Both the position numbers and the translations under genes were made by a program. Below, piece by piece: positions 1-5,587 of a stretch of DNA of 6,757 nt (within the stretch, counting starts at the first letter, position 1; each line of letters begins with the position of its first letter). The notes under the pieces are model-generated. The model was given only the letters and a program-made list of their open reading frames with translations, had not been told where the DNA came from and searched no databases. Origin of the DNA: Acholeplasmataceae bacterium (GTDB lineage: Bacteria > Bacillota_I > Bacilli_A > Acholeplasmatales > Acholeplasmataceae); assembly GCA_016934175.1 (NCBI GenBank), contig JAFGTI010000097.1, positions 1 to 6,757 of the forward strand, written 5' to 3'.

Positions 1-178
1 ACATAAACAAATCTTAATTGATGTTCTATCATACGTCTCAACGCTTGGTTTTAACATATGTGATCTTAAATTATCTGGGCTTAAAGGTAAATCAGGAAAT
101 CAAGAATATGTTCTTTATATTAAGAATGCTTGTAAAGAGATTGATATTCAAAAAAGAATAGAGGAAGTTCTATGCTAA
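1..178 (+). CDS. tlyA: TlyA-family rRNA methyltransferase / hemolysin-like protein, C-terminal fragment (5' end outside window)
   Basis: The frame beginning at base 2 is open from the left edge to a TAA at 176-178 and encodes the last 58 residues of a protein. The stretch around residues 24-38 of the fragment (LSGLKGKSGNQEYVLYI) resembles the closing strands of TlyA/FtsJ-type methyltransferases, where a 'SPIKGxxGNxEFLLxL' segment precedes a short C-terminal helix. TlyA proteins combine an S4 RNA-binding domain with a Rossmann 2'-O-methyltransferase domain that modifies rRNA; neither the S4 domain nor the SAM-binding loop is visible here. Context supports the call, because tlyA lies upstream of recN in many Firmicutes. 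Its stop overlaps the recN start by 7 bases, suggesting translational coupling. The identification rests on one short motif plus position, so it is probable, not certain. Confidence 0.7.
   Translation, partial: HKQILIDVLSYVSTLGFNICDLKLSGLKGKSGNQEYVLYIKNACKEIDIQKRIEEVLC
161..174 (+). promoter_or_regulatory. recN ribosome binding site and 7-base overlap with tlyA
   Basis: GAGGAAG at 161-167 sits 4 bases before the recN ATG (172-174). The upstream gene ends in TAA at 176-178, so the sequence ATGCTAA holds both the recN start and the tlyA stop in different frames. Such overlaps commonly couple translation of two genes on one mRNA. Confidence 0.6.
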
Positions 179-1821
179 GAAACCTCAAGGTCAAAAATTT
201 TGCACTTATTGATGACCTAGACATGAATTTTGAATCTGGATTAACTGCATTAACAGGTGAAACAGGAGCAGGAAAATCAATCATCATGGAATCGATGCAA
301 TTACTTTTTGGTAAGCGCTCAGACAGTCAGATGATAAGACATGGTGAACAAAAAGCCAGTGTTTTTGGTGTATTCGAATTAACAGACAAGCTTCAAGAGT
401 TACTTGATCTTCCTTCGATTATTGAAGTTGAAAGAGAAGTCGATTTAAAAGGTAGACACTCAATGAAAATTAATAAACAACCGACGACGCTATCTAAATT
501 AAAAGACGTCATGAACTCTATAGGAAGTATCCATTCACAAAATGAAACAATGAATTTATTTGATAAATCATATTATTTAGTTTTTGTTGATCAAGTTGAT
601 CAAAAAAAAGTAGATACACTGATGAATCAATATTTGCTAGATAGAAGTAAATTCTTAGAAAAGAAAAAACACTTTGAATCATTAAAGTTAAAGAAAAATC
701 AAAGCATAGAAAAACAATCTTTTTTAGAGTATCAAGTTTCTGAAATCAAAGCCTACCATCTTTTACCCAATGAAAAAGAAAACCTGGATAATCAAATAGA
801 AAAACTCAAGAATTTTGATAAAATAATGAATCAACTCAAAACATCTTATTCACTTTTAGAAAATGATCGTTTTCAGATTGATGAAATTTATGAATCTGGT
901 AAAGCTTTAGATAAAATCAGTGGCCTAGATGAACTTTATCAATCGATGAGTGAACGTCTTATTTCAAGTTACTATGAAATTGATGATGTTAAATCTAAGA
1001 TATTTCAAATGATTGAAAGTTTGGATTTTGATGAAGACTCATTTAACATCATGCAAGAAAGAAGTTACGAACTTACAAAAATAGAGCAAAAATATAATAA
1101 GACAACCGATGAACTGATTAGTTATCTTACAGAAATTGAAGAAGAATTGCTACTTATCACTGATTATGATCATTACCTTGAACAAGCAGCTCAAGAAGTA
1201 AAAAAAGCCTTTGATAAGGCTTATGAGAGTGGTTTGAGTTTAAGTGATTTGAGAAGAGAACTTGCTAAAAGATTATCATCTGATGTTTTAATAGAACTAA
1301 AGGACTTGGATTTAGAGAAATCTATATTTAATATTGAGTTTGAAGAAGTTAACAGAGAAGAAAGTTCATTATTGGAGTCTGGTCTTGATCTTATTGAATT
1401 TTATATTTCTTTAAATGAAGGTGAACCCGTCAAACCACTAGCCAAAGTAGCAAGTGGTGGTGAACGTGCAAGGTTTATGTTTGCATTAAAAAGTATCTAT
1501 GCAAAATCAAATCATCTATCACTTTTGATCCTTGATGAAATTGATATTGGTATCAGTGGAAAAACTGCAGCTAAAGTAGCACATAAAATGATTGATTTAA
1601 GTCAAATGATGCAACTTTTAGTGATCACGCATTTACCACAGGTTGCTGCAAGAGCCCTTCATCAATATCATATTATTAAAATAAAAGAAAATGCACGTAT
1701 GGTTACGCGCATTAATAAATTACTCGACGAAGATAGGGTTGAAGTTATTGCACTGATGCTCTCAGATGAGAAATTATCTCATTTTGCGATTGAGCAAGCA
1801 AAAATATTGTTGCAAAAATAA
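172..1821 (+). CDS. recN: DNA repair ATPase RecN
   Basis: This 549-residue SMC-like protein acts at DNA double-strand breaks, where RecN is thought to tether ends and assist RecA-dependent recombination. The N-terminal ATPase half has Walker A GETGAGKS at residues 29-36 and a Q-loop-like IHSQNE at 120-125, where many RecN proteins have IHGQHE. A Lys/Glu-rich coiled-coil region fills roughly residues 150-370. The C-terminal half carries the ABC signature around SGGER (428-432), Walker B LLILDEID (451-458, with D455 and E456) and the switch histidine in ITHLPQ (H487). The length is close to E. coli RecN (553) and slightly under B. subtilis (576), so it looks complete. The ATG at 172 is preceded by GAGGAAG (161-167) with a 4-base gap and lies inside the end of tlyA. 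No separate promoter is evident, so it is probably cotranscribed with tlyA. A stem-loop follows the stop directly. Confidence 0.96.
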   Translation: MLRNLKVKNFALIDDLDMNFESGLTALTGETGAGKSIIMESMQLLFGKRSDSQMIRHGEQKASVFGVFELTDKLQELLDLPSIIEVEREVDLKGRHSMKINKQPTTLSKLKDVMNSIGSIHSQNETMNLFDKSYYLVFVDQVDQKKVDTLMNQYLLDRSKFLEKKKHFESLKLKKNQSIEKQSFLEYQVSEIKAYHLLPNEKENLDNQIEKLKNFDKIMNQLKTSYSLLENDRFQIDEIYESGKALDKISGLDELYQSMSERLISSYYEIDDVKSKIFQMIESLDFDEDSFNIMQERSYELTKIEQKYNKTTDELISYLTEIEEELLLITDYDHYLEQAAQEVKKAFDKAYESGLSLSDLRRELAKRLSSDVLIELKDLDLEKSIFNIEFEEVNREESSLLESGLDLIEFYISLNEGEPVKPLAKVASGGERARFMFALKSIYAKSNHLSLLILDEIDIGISGKTAAKVAHKMIDLSQMMQLLVITHLPQVAARALHQYHIIKIKENARMVTRINKLLDEDRVEVIALMLSDEKLSHFAIEQAKILLQK

Positions 1822-1842
1822 AAAAAGCTTTCGCCTTTTCTA
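1821..1842 (-). terminator. Stem-loop between recN and the 76-aa gene; strong for the minus strand, weaker for recN
   Basis: Read on the minus strand, AAAAGGC - GAAA - GCTTTTTTT forms a six-pair stem (1823-1828 against 1833-1839) with one bulged G, a GAAA tetraloop closed by C-G, and a long U tail. It begins just after the TAA of the 76-aa gene. Read on the plus strand it directly follows the recN stop, with an interrupted T tail (CTTTTCT), so it may also terminate recN, less efficiently. The stem has only two G-C pairs and its strength depends on the tetraloop. Confidence 0.6.
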
Positions 1843-2073
1843 TTAAGCAGTACCCTCAAGAACTGCTAAAATAAATGATAGAATGATCAAACCAACCATA
1901 CCAAACATAATAATCCATACAATAAGTTTACCCCACCATGTTTCAGTAGGTGTTTGGAAATGTTTCTTAGATTTAGATACACCTTGGTTTTCTTCAGAAA
2001 CTTTCGTAGCTTTTGTTTTTGATACATTTACTTTTTTAGGTTTAGCAACATTTTCGTTAACTTTTTTAGCCAT
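1843..2073 (-). CDS. Small lysine-rich single-pass membrane protein, function unknown
   Basis: This encodes a 76-residue protein that I do not recognise as a named family. Residues 1-37 are hydrophilic and strongly basic, with repeated K/V/T/S blocks (AKKVNENVAKPKK, SKTKATKVS, SKSKKH). A short linker with tandem Trp (W46-W47) precedes one hydrophobic helix at about residues 50-72, and the protein ends EGTA. By the positive-inside rule the basic tail should be cytoplasmic and the C-terminus outside. There is no signal peptidase or lipobox motif. It is credible as a gene despite its size: it has a Shine-Dalgarno GAGGTGA (2084-2078), a TATAAT box upstream, its own terminator, and convergent fit with recN. 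The layout, a charged tail plus one C-terminal helix, resembles small Firmicute proteins of the DUF4044 kind, but that likeness is weak and unverified. The plus strand here is also open for 69 codons, but lacks a ribosome binding site. Confidence 0.8.
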   Translation of the reverse strand: MAKKVNENVAKPKKVNVSKTKATKVSEENQGVSKSKKHFQTPTETWWGKLIVWIIMFGMVGLIILSFILAVLEGTA

Positions 2074-2077
2074 GATT

Positions 2078-2131
2078 TCACCTCGATTTTGACAACATAG
2101 TCATTATACTATAAATATTTCTCTAAAGGAA
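2078..2131 (-). promoter_or_regulatory. Promoter and ribosome binding site of the 76-aa membrane protein gene
   Basis: On the minus strand a perfect TATAAT -10 box occupies 2108-2103. At 17-base spacing the -35 would be TTCCTT (2131-2126), a poor match, and it coincides with the dinB ribosome binding site. The predicted start of transcription is near 2096, giving a leader of about 23 bases. GAGGTGA at 2084-2078 is the Shine-Dalgarno, 4 bases before ATG (2073-2071). Confidence 0.6.
2089..2115 (+). promoter_or_regulatory. Probable dinB promoter
   Basis: A perfect TTGACA -35 hexamer is at 2089-2094. The best -10 candidate is TATAAA at 2110-2115 with a short 15-base spacer; TAAATA at 2112-2117 gives 17-base spacing but a worse hexamer. 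This overlaps the oppositely directed promoter of the 76-aa gene, so the two polymerases would compete for the same DNA. No LexA-like palindrome is visible. Confidence 0.45.
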
Positions 2132-2139
2132 GAGTTTTG

Positions 2140-3327
2140 ATGAAAAAGAATGTTAAAATAATCTTTCATATCGATTTAAATGCCTTCTTTGCGAGTTGTG
2201 CAGTAATAAAAGAACCTTATTTAAAAGATAAGGCTTTTGTTGTCGGTGGTTCATCCACTTTCAAAAGAGGAGTTGTTTCAACTGCTTCTTATGAAGCACG
2301 AAAGATGGGAATTCATAGTGCTATGAATATTAATGATGCACTTAGAATTCATCCAAAGTTGATTATTGTACCTGTACAATTTGGTTTATATCAGAAATAC
2401 TCAAGACTTTTCTTTAATTTTTTGAAACGATACTCTTCAATTATTGTTGAAGGATCAATTGATGAAGGTTATATTGATATGACTGAACAAGCAAAAACAA
2501 GACACCCTATAGAACTTGCTAAAGAGATACAAGATGGTTTAATGAAGGAGTATCAATTACCATGTTCAATAGGTATCGCTTCTACATTGTTTTTAGCAAA
2601 AATGGCATCAGATATGCAAAAGCCACTTGGTATCACTGTTCTAAGAAAGAGTGATATAGTCTCGAAGTTATTCCCGCTACCCATTAAAGAAATGTATGGC
2701 ATCGGCAAAAAAACATATCCAAAACTTGAATTAATTGGTATTAAGACGATTGGAGATTTTACAAAGCTTGAAAATAAGGAAAAGATATTGTCTGTGATGA
2801 GTGAAAATGCTTATATTTCTTATGTGGATCATATCATGGGTAGATCTAGTGATCATATTGATCCAAAAAGATACGCAATTCCTAAATCAATTAGTAACGA
2901 AACAACACTCAATTATAATATGGATGAAGCTGATGCCATTCTTAAAATAATAGTTGAACTCTTTGAATCGACTCATGAGAGATTAGTAAAAGAAGAACTG
3001 GTTGCTAAAACAGTAGGTATTAAATTAAGAGATAGTGAATTTATAACCATTAATCGTTCTTTAACATTTAACCAATATACTGATGATTATCAAACTTTTT
3101 ATGATGCCATCGATTCTTTGTTTGAAGAAAATTATCAAGGACAAGCAATAAGACTGGTTGGCATTTTTCTTAATCAAGTCATGCTTAAAAAAGATTTGAA
3201 AATTGATTATAATTTATTTACTTACCAAGAATTAACAAAACGAGAAATGAGTATATATAAAACATTAGAAAACATTAATAAAAAGTATCCTGAAAGCACA
3301 ACAAAAGGAATAAAAAAGACATCATAG
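2140..3327 (+). CDS. dinB: Y-family DNA polymerase IV (translesion synthesis)
   Basis: This 395-residue DinB/ImuB-type polymerase copies past damaged template bases with low fidelity. Palm-domain metal ligands are present: D12 in HIDLNAFFAS and D108-E109 in GSIDEGYID. F17 is at the steric-gate position that excludes ribonucleotides. The helix-hairpin-helix thumb motif GIGKK is at 187-191, followed by the little-finger domain from about residue 240. DYNLF at 356-360 resembles the QxxLF sliding-clamp-binding motif, with Asp in place of Gln. The C-terminal INKKYPES segment is typical of Firmicute members. Length fits the family (E. coli 351, B. subtilis YqjH 414). I chose ATG at 2140; an in-frame TTG at 2137 directly before it is possible, but the AAGGA at 2126-2130 gives better spacing to the ATG. 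The 3' end overlaps ispH by 6 bases tail to tail. The active site looks intact. Confidence 0.95.
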   Translation: MKKNVKIIFHIDLNAFFASCAVIKEPYLKDKAFVVGGSSTFKRGVVSTASYEARKMGIHSAMNINDALRIHPKLIIVPVQFGLYQKYSRLFFNFLKRYSSIIVEGSIDEGYIDMTEQAKTRHPIELAKEIQDGLMKEYQLPCSIGIASTLFLAKMASDMQKPLGITVLRKSDIVSKLFPLPIKEMYGIGKKTYPKLELIGIKTIGDFTKLENKEKILSVMSENAYISYVDHIMGRSSDHIDPKRYAIPKSISNETTLNYNMDEADAILKIIVELFESTHERLVKEELVAKTVGIKLRDSEFITINRSLTFNQYTDDYQTFYDAIDSLFEENYQGQAIRLVGIFLNQVMLKKDLKIDYNLFTYQELTKREMSIYKTLENINKKYPESTTKGIKKTS

Positions 3328-3334
3328 GATGTCT
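3312..3334 (-). terminator. ispH terminator, lying across the dinB stop codon
   Basis: On the minus strand, AGACATC - CTAT - GATGTCT forms a perfect 7-bp stem (3334-3328 with 3323-3317) followed by six U residues (3317-3312, the first shared with the stem end). The TGA of ispH (3324-3322) and the TAG of dinB (3325-3327) both fall inside this hairpin, and the U tail is templated by dinB lysine codons. It has the classic form of an intrinsic terminator. Confidence 0.8.
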
Positions 3335-4251
3335 AATATGTCTAAATGACTTTGATGATCCCAAGTTTTGGGGTCATTTTTATTGTATTGTTTTAAAAAT
3401 TGAATGACTTCTTCAGTAACACTTGTTGGAGTTGAGGCACCAGATGTGACTGAAACACTTTGAATATCTTTTAACCAATTTAAATCTATATCTTCAACTC
3501 CACTGATTAACTTGCTTTCAATTTTTTGATAGAAAGAGCCAACAAAAGCTAATTTATTTGAATTTGAACTCAAACGATCACCTACAACAAGCATGAGGTC
3601 AACAGGTTCTTGTTTCATAACAGCTTGTTGTCTTACAGTAGTTGCACTACATATTTCATTATCAAATAGATAGTTAGGGAATTTACTTTCAATGATTTTT
3701 AATACAGATTCAATATCATAAAGACTTAATGTTGTCTGATTTGTGACAAATACTTTTTTGTCACTTAATTCATTGGGGAGTCGTAATGCATCTTTTTCAT
3801 CTTGAACAAAATAGATTTTTGGATCAAGTGCAAGTATTGCTTCAGGCTCAGGATGATTTCGATGTCCAATATAGATAATCTCGTAACCCTCTGATAACTT
3901 TGACTCTACTGCCTTATGAACCTTTAAAACATCTCTACACGTCGCATTTAAGCATGTCAAGCCTTTTTCTTTAGCACGCTCTATAACTTGCTTACTGATT
4001 CCGTGAGCAGTAAAAATGACTGTTCCTTTATCGATTTGTTCAATCAATTCCAGTCTAGTTATACCTTTTTGATCTAAACTAATGACACCATACTCCTTAA
4101 ATGCCTTCGTTATTTTCTCGTTATGTACTATTTGACCTAAAATATAGATAGGTCTTGGATAGCTTTCTGTGCGAATTACCTTTTTTACCATAGCTAGTGC
4201 ATTTAAGACACCATGACAGTAGCCTCTTGGAGTTAAATCTATTACGTTCAT
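3322..4251 (-). CDS. ispH: 4-hydroxy-3-methylbut-2-enyl diphosphate reductase (IspH/LytB)
   Basis: IspH is the iron-sulfur enzyme that converts HMBPP to IPP and DMAPP in the last step of the MEP isoprenoid pathway. This 309-residue copy keeps the three cluster cysteines: C12 (RGYCHGV), C105 (NATCRDV) and C201 (NEICSATT). Substrate-pocket residues also match: H43 (QIVHNE), H83 (TAHGIS), H133 and E135 (GHRNHPEPE), T173 (QTTLS), S229-N230 within SSNSNKL, and the SGASTP loop near the C-terminus. Length matches the family (E. coli 316). One variation is NATCRDV where many homologues have DATCPxV. The ATG at 4251 follows GGTGAT. It is transcribed alone, divergently from the helicase gene and convergently with dinB, and ends in TGA, which argues that UGA is a stop in this organism. 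It implies an MEP pathway elsewhere in the genome. Confidence 0.97.
   Translation of the reverse strand: MNVIDLTPRGYCHGVLNALAMVKKVIRTESYPRPIYILGQIVHNEKITKAFKEYGVISLDQKGITRLELIEQIDKGTVIFTAHGISKQVIERAKEKGLTCLNATCRDVLKVHKAVESKLSEGYEIIYIGHRNHPEPEAILALDPKIYFVQDEKDALRLPNELSDKKVFVTNQTTLSLYDIESVLKIIESKFPNYLFDNEICSATTVRQQAVMKQEPVDLMLVVGDRLSSNSNKLAFVGSFYQKIESKLISGVEDIDLNWLKDIQSVSVTSGASTPTSVTEEVIQFLKQYNKNDPKTWDHQSHLDILDIL
3355..3383 (+). terminator. dinB terminator, embedded in the 3' coding end of ispH
   Basis: On the plus strand, ATGATCCCAA (3355-3364) pairs with TTGGGGTCAT (3368-3377) across a GTT loop, giving ten pairs including one G-U wobble, followed by TTTTTAT. It starts 27 bases after the dinB stop and lies wholly within the last codons of ispH, where the minus strand encodes NDPKTWDHQ. 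Position and U tail suit termination of dinB. Confidence 0.8.
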
Positions 4252-4254
4252 ATC

Positions 4255-4272
4255 ATCACCATCTATATTATA
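4255..4272 (-). promoter_or_regulatory. ispH -10 box and ribosome binding site, very short leader
   Basis: On the minus strand TATAAT occupies 4272-4267 and GGTGAT occupies 4260-4255, with ATG at 4251-4249. No good -35 hexamer is found at 16-18 bases spacing (AGGGAT at 17). Transcription would start near 4260, so the leader is only about 10 bases and begins at the Shine-Dalgarno itself. This module mirrors the one of the helicase gene. Confidence 0.6.
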
Positions 4273-4300
4273 CTTGATATATTTGAAAAATCCCTTTCTT

Positions 4301-4341
4301 TTACTTTAAAATGAATTTAATGATATAATATCACTGGTGAT
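4301..4341 (+). promoter_or_regulatory. Helicase-nfo promoter (extended -10) and start-deciding ribosome binding site
   Basis: TTACTT at 4301-4306 is a fair -35, and after a 17-base spacer comes TATAAT at 4324-4329, preceded by TGA to give an extended TGnTATAAT. Transcription would begin near 4336. GGTGAT at 4336-4341 is then the Shine-Dalgarno for the ATG at 4346, with a leader of about 10 bases. The in-frame GTG at 4337 is part of this Shine-Dalgarno and so is an unlikely start. A short inverted pair ATCAC/GTGAT (4330-4334, 4337-4341) surrounds it. Confidence 0.65.
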
Positions 4342-4345
4342 TTTT

Positions 4346-5587
4346 ATGTATATTGAAGAAAAGCTTAAGCAACTGGGTTTCACTCAAACAACCCCCATCC
4401 AAGATGGTGTTTTTAAGCATATTAAAAATAAAAAAAATTTGGTTGGTTTATCTCCAACTGGTACTGGCAAGACACACGCTTACTTATTGCCCATACTTGA
4501 TCAACTAGATTTTGAAAAGCAAGAAATTCAAGCATTAATATTTGTTCCTACGAACGAACTTGTTATTCAAGTTGAAAAGATGCTTAAAGAAATAGAACCT
4601 GGTGTAAGGGTTAAAGCATATTATGGTGGGTCTAATAAACAACGAGAACAAGAATGGTTAGAAAAATATCAACCTCAAGTCGTTATTTCTACACCACAAA
4701 GAATTGTGGAATATGCTATTGAACTTGGATTATTGAAATTACAGACAACAAAATTTGTTGTACTTGATGAAGCAGATATGATGTTTGATTTTGATTTTTT
4801 ATCATTGATAGACCGAGTCTTACCCGCTTTATTAAAAGCTAAATTAATGCTTTTTTCAGCATCGATTAGACCTGATATGGACCAATTTATTAAAAAGTAT
4901 TTTGGTGCTTATGATCTGATTGATACTAATAAGAAGCATATACTCAAAATAGAATATCAGCTCATTAATATCAAGTATCAAAACCGCCTTGAAGCACTTA
5001 ATTTACTACTAGAAAATATAAATCCTTACCTATGTTTTATCTTTGTAAGTAAAAAAGAGAACCAGGAAATTGTTTATCAAGATTTAGTTGATAAAAATAT
5101 TTCTGTAATCAATTTAAACTCCTCTATAGGTGTAAAAAAAAGAAAACAAATTATTGATGATATTAACAATTTAAAATATCAATATGTCGTCACAAGCGAT
5201 TTAGCAGCTCGTGGTATGGATTTTAAAATTTCACATGTTATTCATTATGATCTTCCTCATCATCTAGAATTTTTTATGCACCGAAGTGGAAGAACTGCAA
5301 GAATGTATGATTCAGGACAAGTTATTACTTTCATGACTGTTGATGATCATCGTAAAATTGATAAATTAAGACAACAGGGCATTCCGTTTGTTAATTATAT
5401 GCTCAATCAATCCGGGCTCAAAAAAGTTCAACTCAAAACAAATAAGGTATCGCAAGAAGAAATTAATGCGATTAAAAAAATAAGAAGAACAAAAACTGTA
5501 AAGCCAAACTACAAGAAAAAAAATAAAGCAAAAGTAAAAGATGCTAAACAGGAAGTAAGGAGGAAACAAATTGCTAATCATCGGTAG
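4346..5587 (+). CDS. cshB: DEAD-box ATP-dependent RNA helicase, CshB-like
   Basis: This 413-residue superfamily 2 RNA helicase likely unwinds RNA duplexes in ribosome assembly or mRNA turnover. All core motifs are present in order: Q motif GFTQTTPIQ (11-19), motif I SPTGTGKT (36-43), Ia PTNELV, Ib TPQRI, motif II DEAD (141-144), motif III SAS (171-173, where SAT is more common), motif IV FIFVSK, motif V ARGMDF (288-293) and motif VI HRSGRTAR (312-319). A Lys/Arg-rich tail of about 45 residues, probably RNA-binding, ends the protein. The order ispH, helicase, nfo matches the B. subtilis cshB (yqfR) region, which is the main reason for the CshB label; sequence alone would only support a generic DEAD-box call. 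I start at ATG 4346 because GGTGA lies 5 bases upstream; a GTG at 4337 would add three residues. The stop overlaps nfo by 17 bases. Confidence 0.93.
   Translation: MYIEEKLKQLGFTQTTPIQDGVFKHIKNKKNLVGLSPTGTGKTHAYLLPILDQLDFEKQEIQALIFVPTNELVIQVEKMLKEIEPGVRVKAYYGGSNKQREQEWLEKYQPQVVISTPQRIVEYAIELGLLKLQTTKFVVLDEADMMFDFDFLSLIDRVLPALLKAKLMLFSASIRPDMDQFIKKYFGAYDLIDTNKKHILKIEYQLINIKYQNRLEALNLLLENINPYLCFIFVSKKENQEIVYQDLVDKNISVINLNSSIGVKKRKQIIDDINNLKYQYVVTSDLAARGMDFKISHVIHYDLPHHLEFFMHRSGRTARMYDSGQVITFMTVDDHRKIDKLRQQGIPFVNYMLNQSGLKKVQLKTNKVSQEEINAIKKIRRTKTVKPNYKKKNKAKVKDAKQEVRRKQIANHR
5558..5573 (+). promoter_or_regulatory. Strong nfo ribosome binding site with TTG start, inside the helicase gene
   Basis: AGGAGG at 5558-5563 is a perfect Shine-Dalgarno, 7 bases before TTG (5571-5573). 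It encodes part of the helicase's basic tail (VRRKQ). No ATG occurs near that could begin the conserved N-terminus GSHVS, so the site decides for TTG. Confidence 0.85.

Noticed and set aside
52..63. ACATATGT core inside the tlyA end, resembling a Gram-positive LexA box (GAAC-N4-GTTC) upstream of recN
   Set aside because: Only the inner bases match; the flanking G and C positions required for the operator are absent, it lies within coding sequence more than 100 bases upstream of recN, and no promoter is seen beside it.
1883..2092. Open plus-strand frame of 69 codons opposite the 76-aa gene
   Set aside because: It has no Shine-Dalgarno, its product has no recognisable features, and the minus-strand gene has promoter, ribosome binding site, terminator and a sensible membrane topology.
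3322..3324. TGA at the ispH end read as Trp (mollicute code 4)
   Set aside because: Read-through would add a nonsense tail across dinB, the ispH length matches the family exactly at this stop, a terminator surrounds it, and all Trp codons in the window are TGG.
4273..4323. AT-rich near-palindromes between the divergent promoters, as a Fur-like or iron-sulfur regulator operator for ispH
   Set aside because: The matches are short A/T runs expected by chance in this composition and do not fit a defined operator consensus.
5134..5523. A8 runs at 5134-5141 and 5516-5523 in the helicase, as possible slippage or phase-variation sites
   Set aside because: They encode Lys codons common in this AT-rich genome, the frame is intact, and no alternative frame gives a meaningful product. 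Slippage is possible but unsupported.
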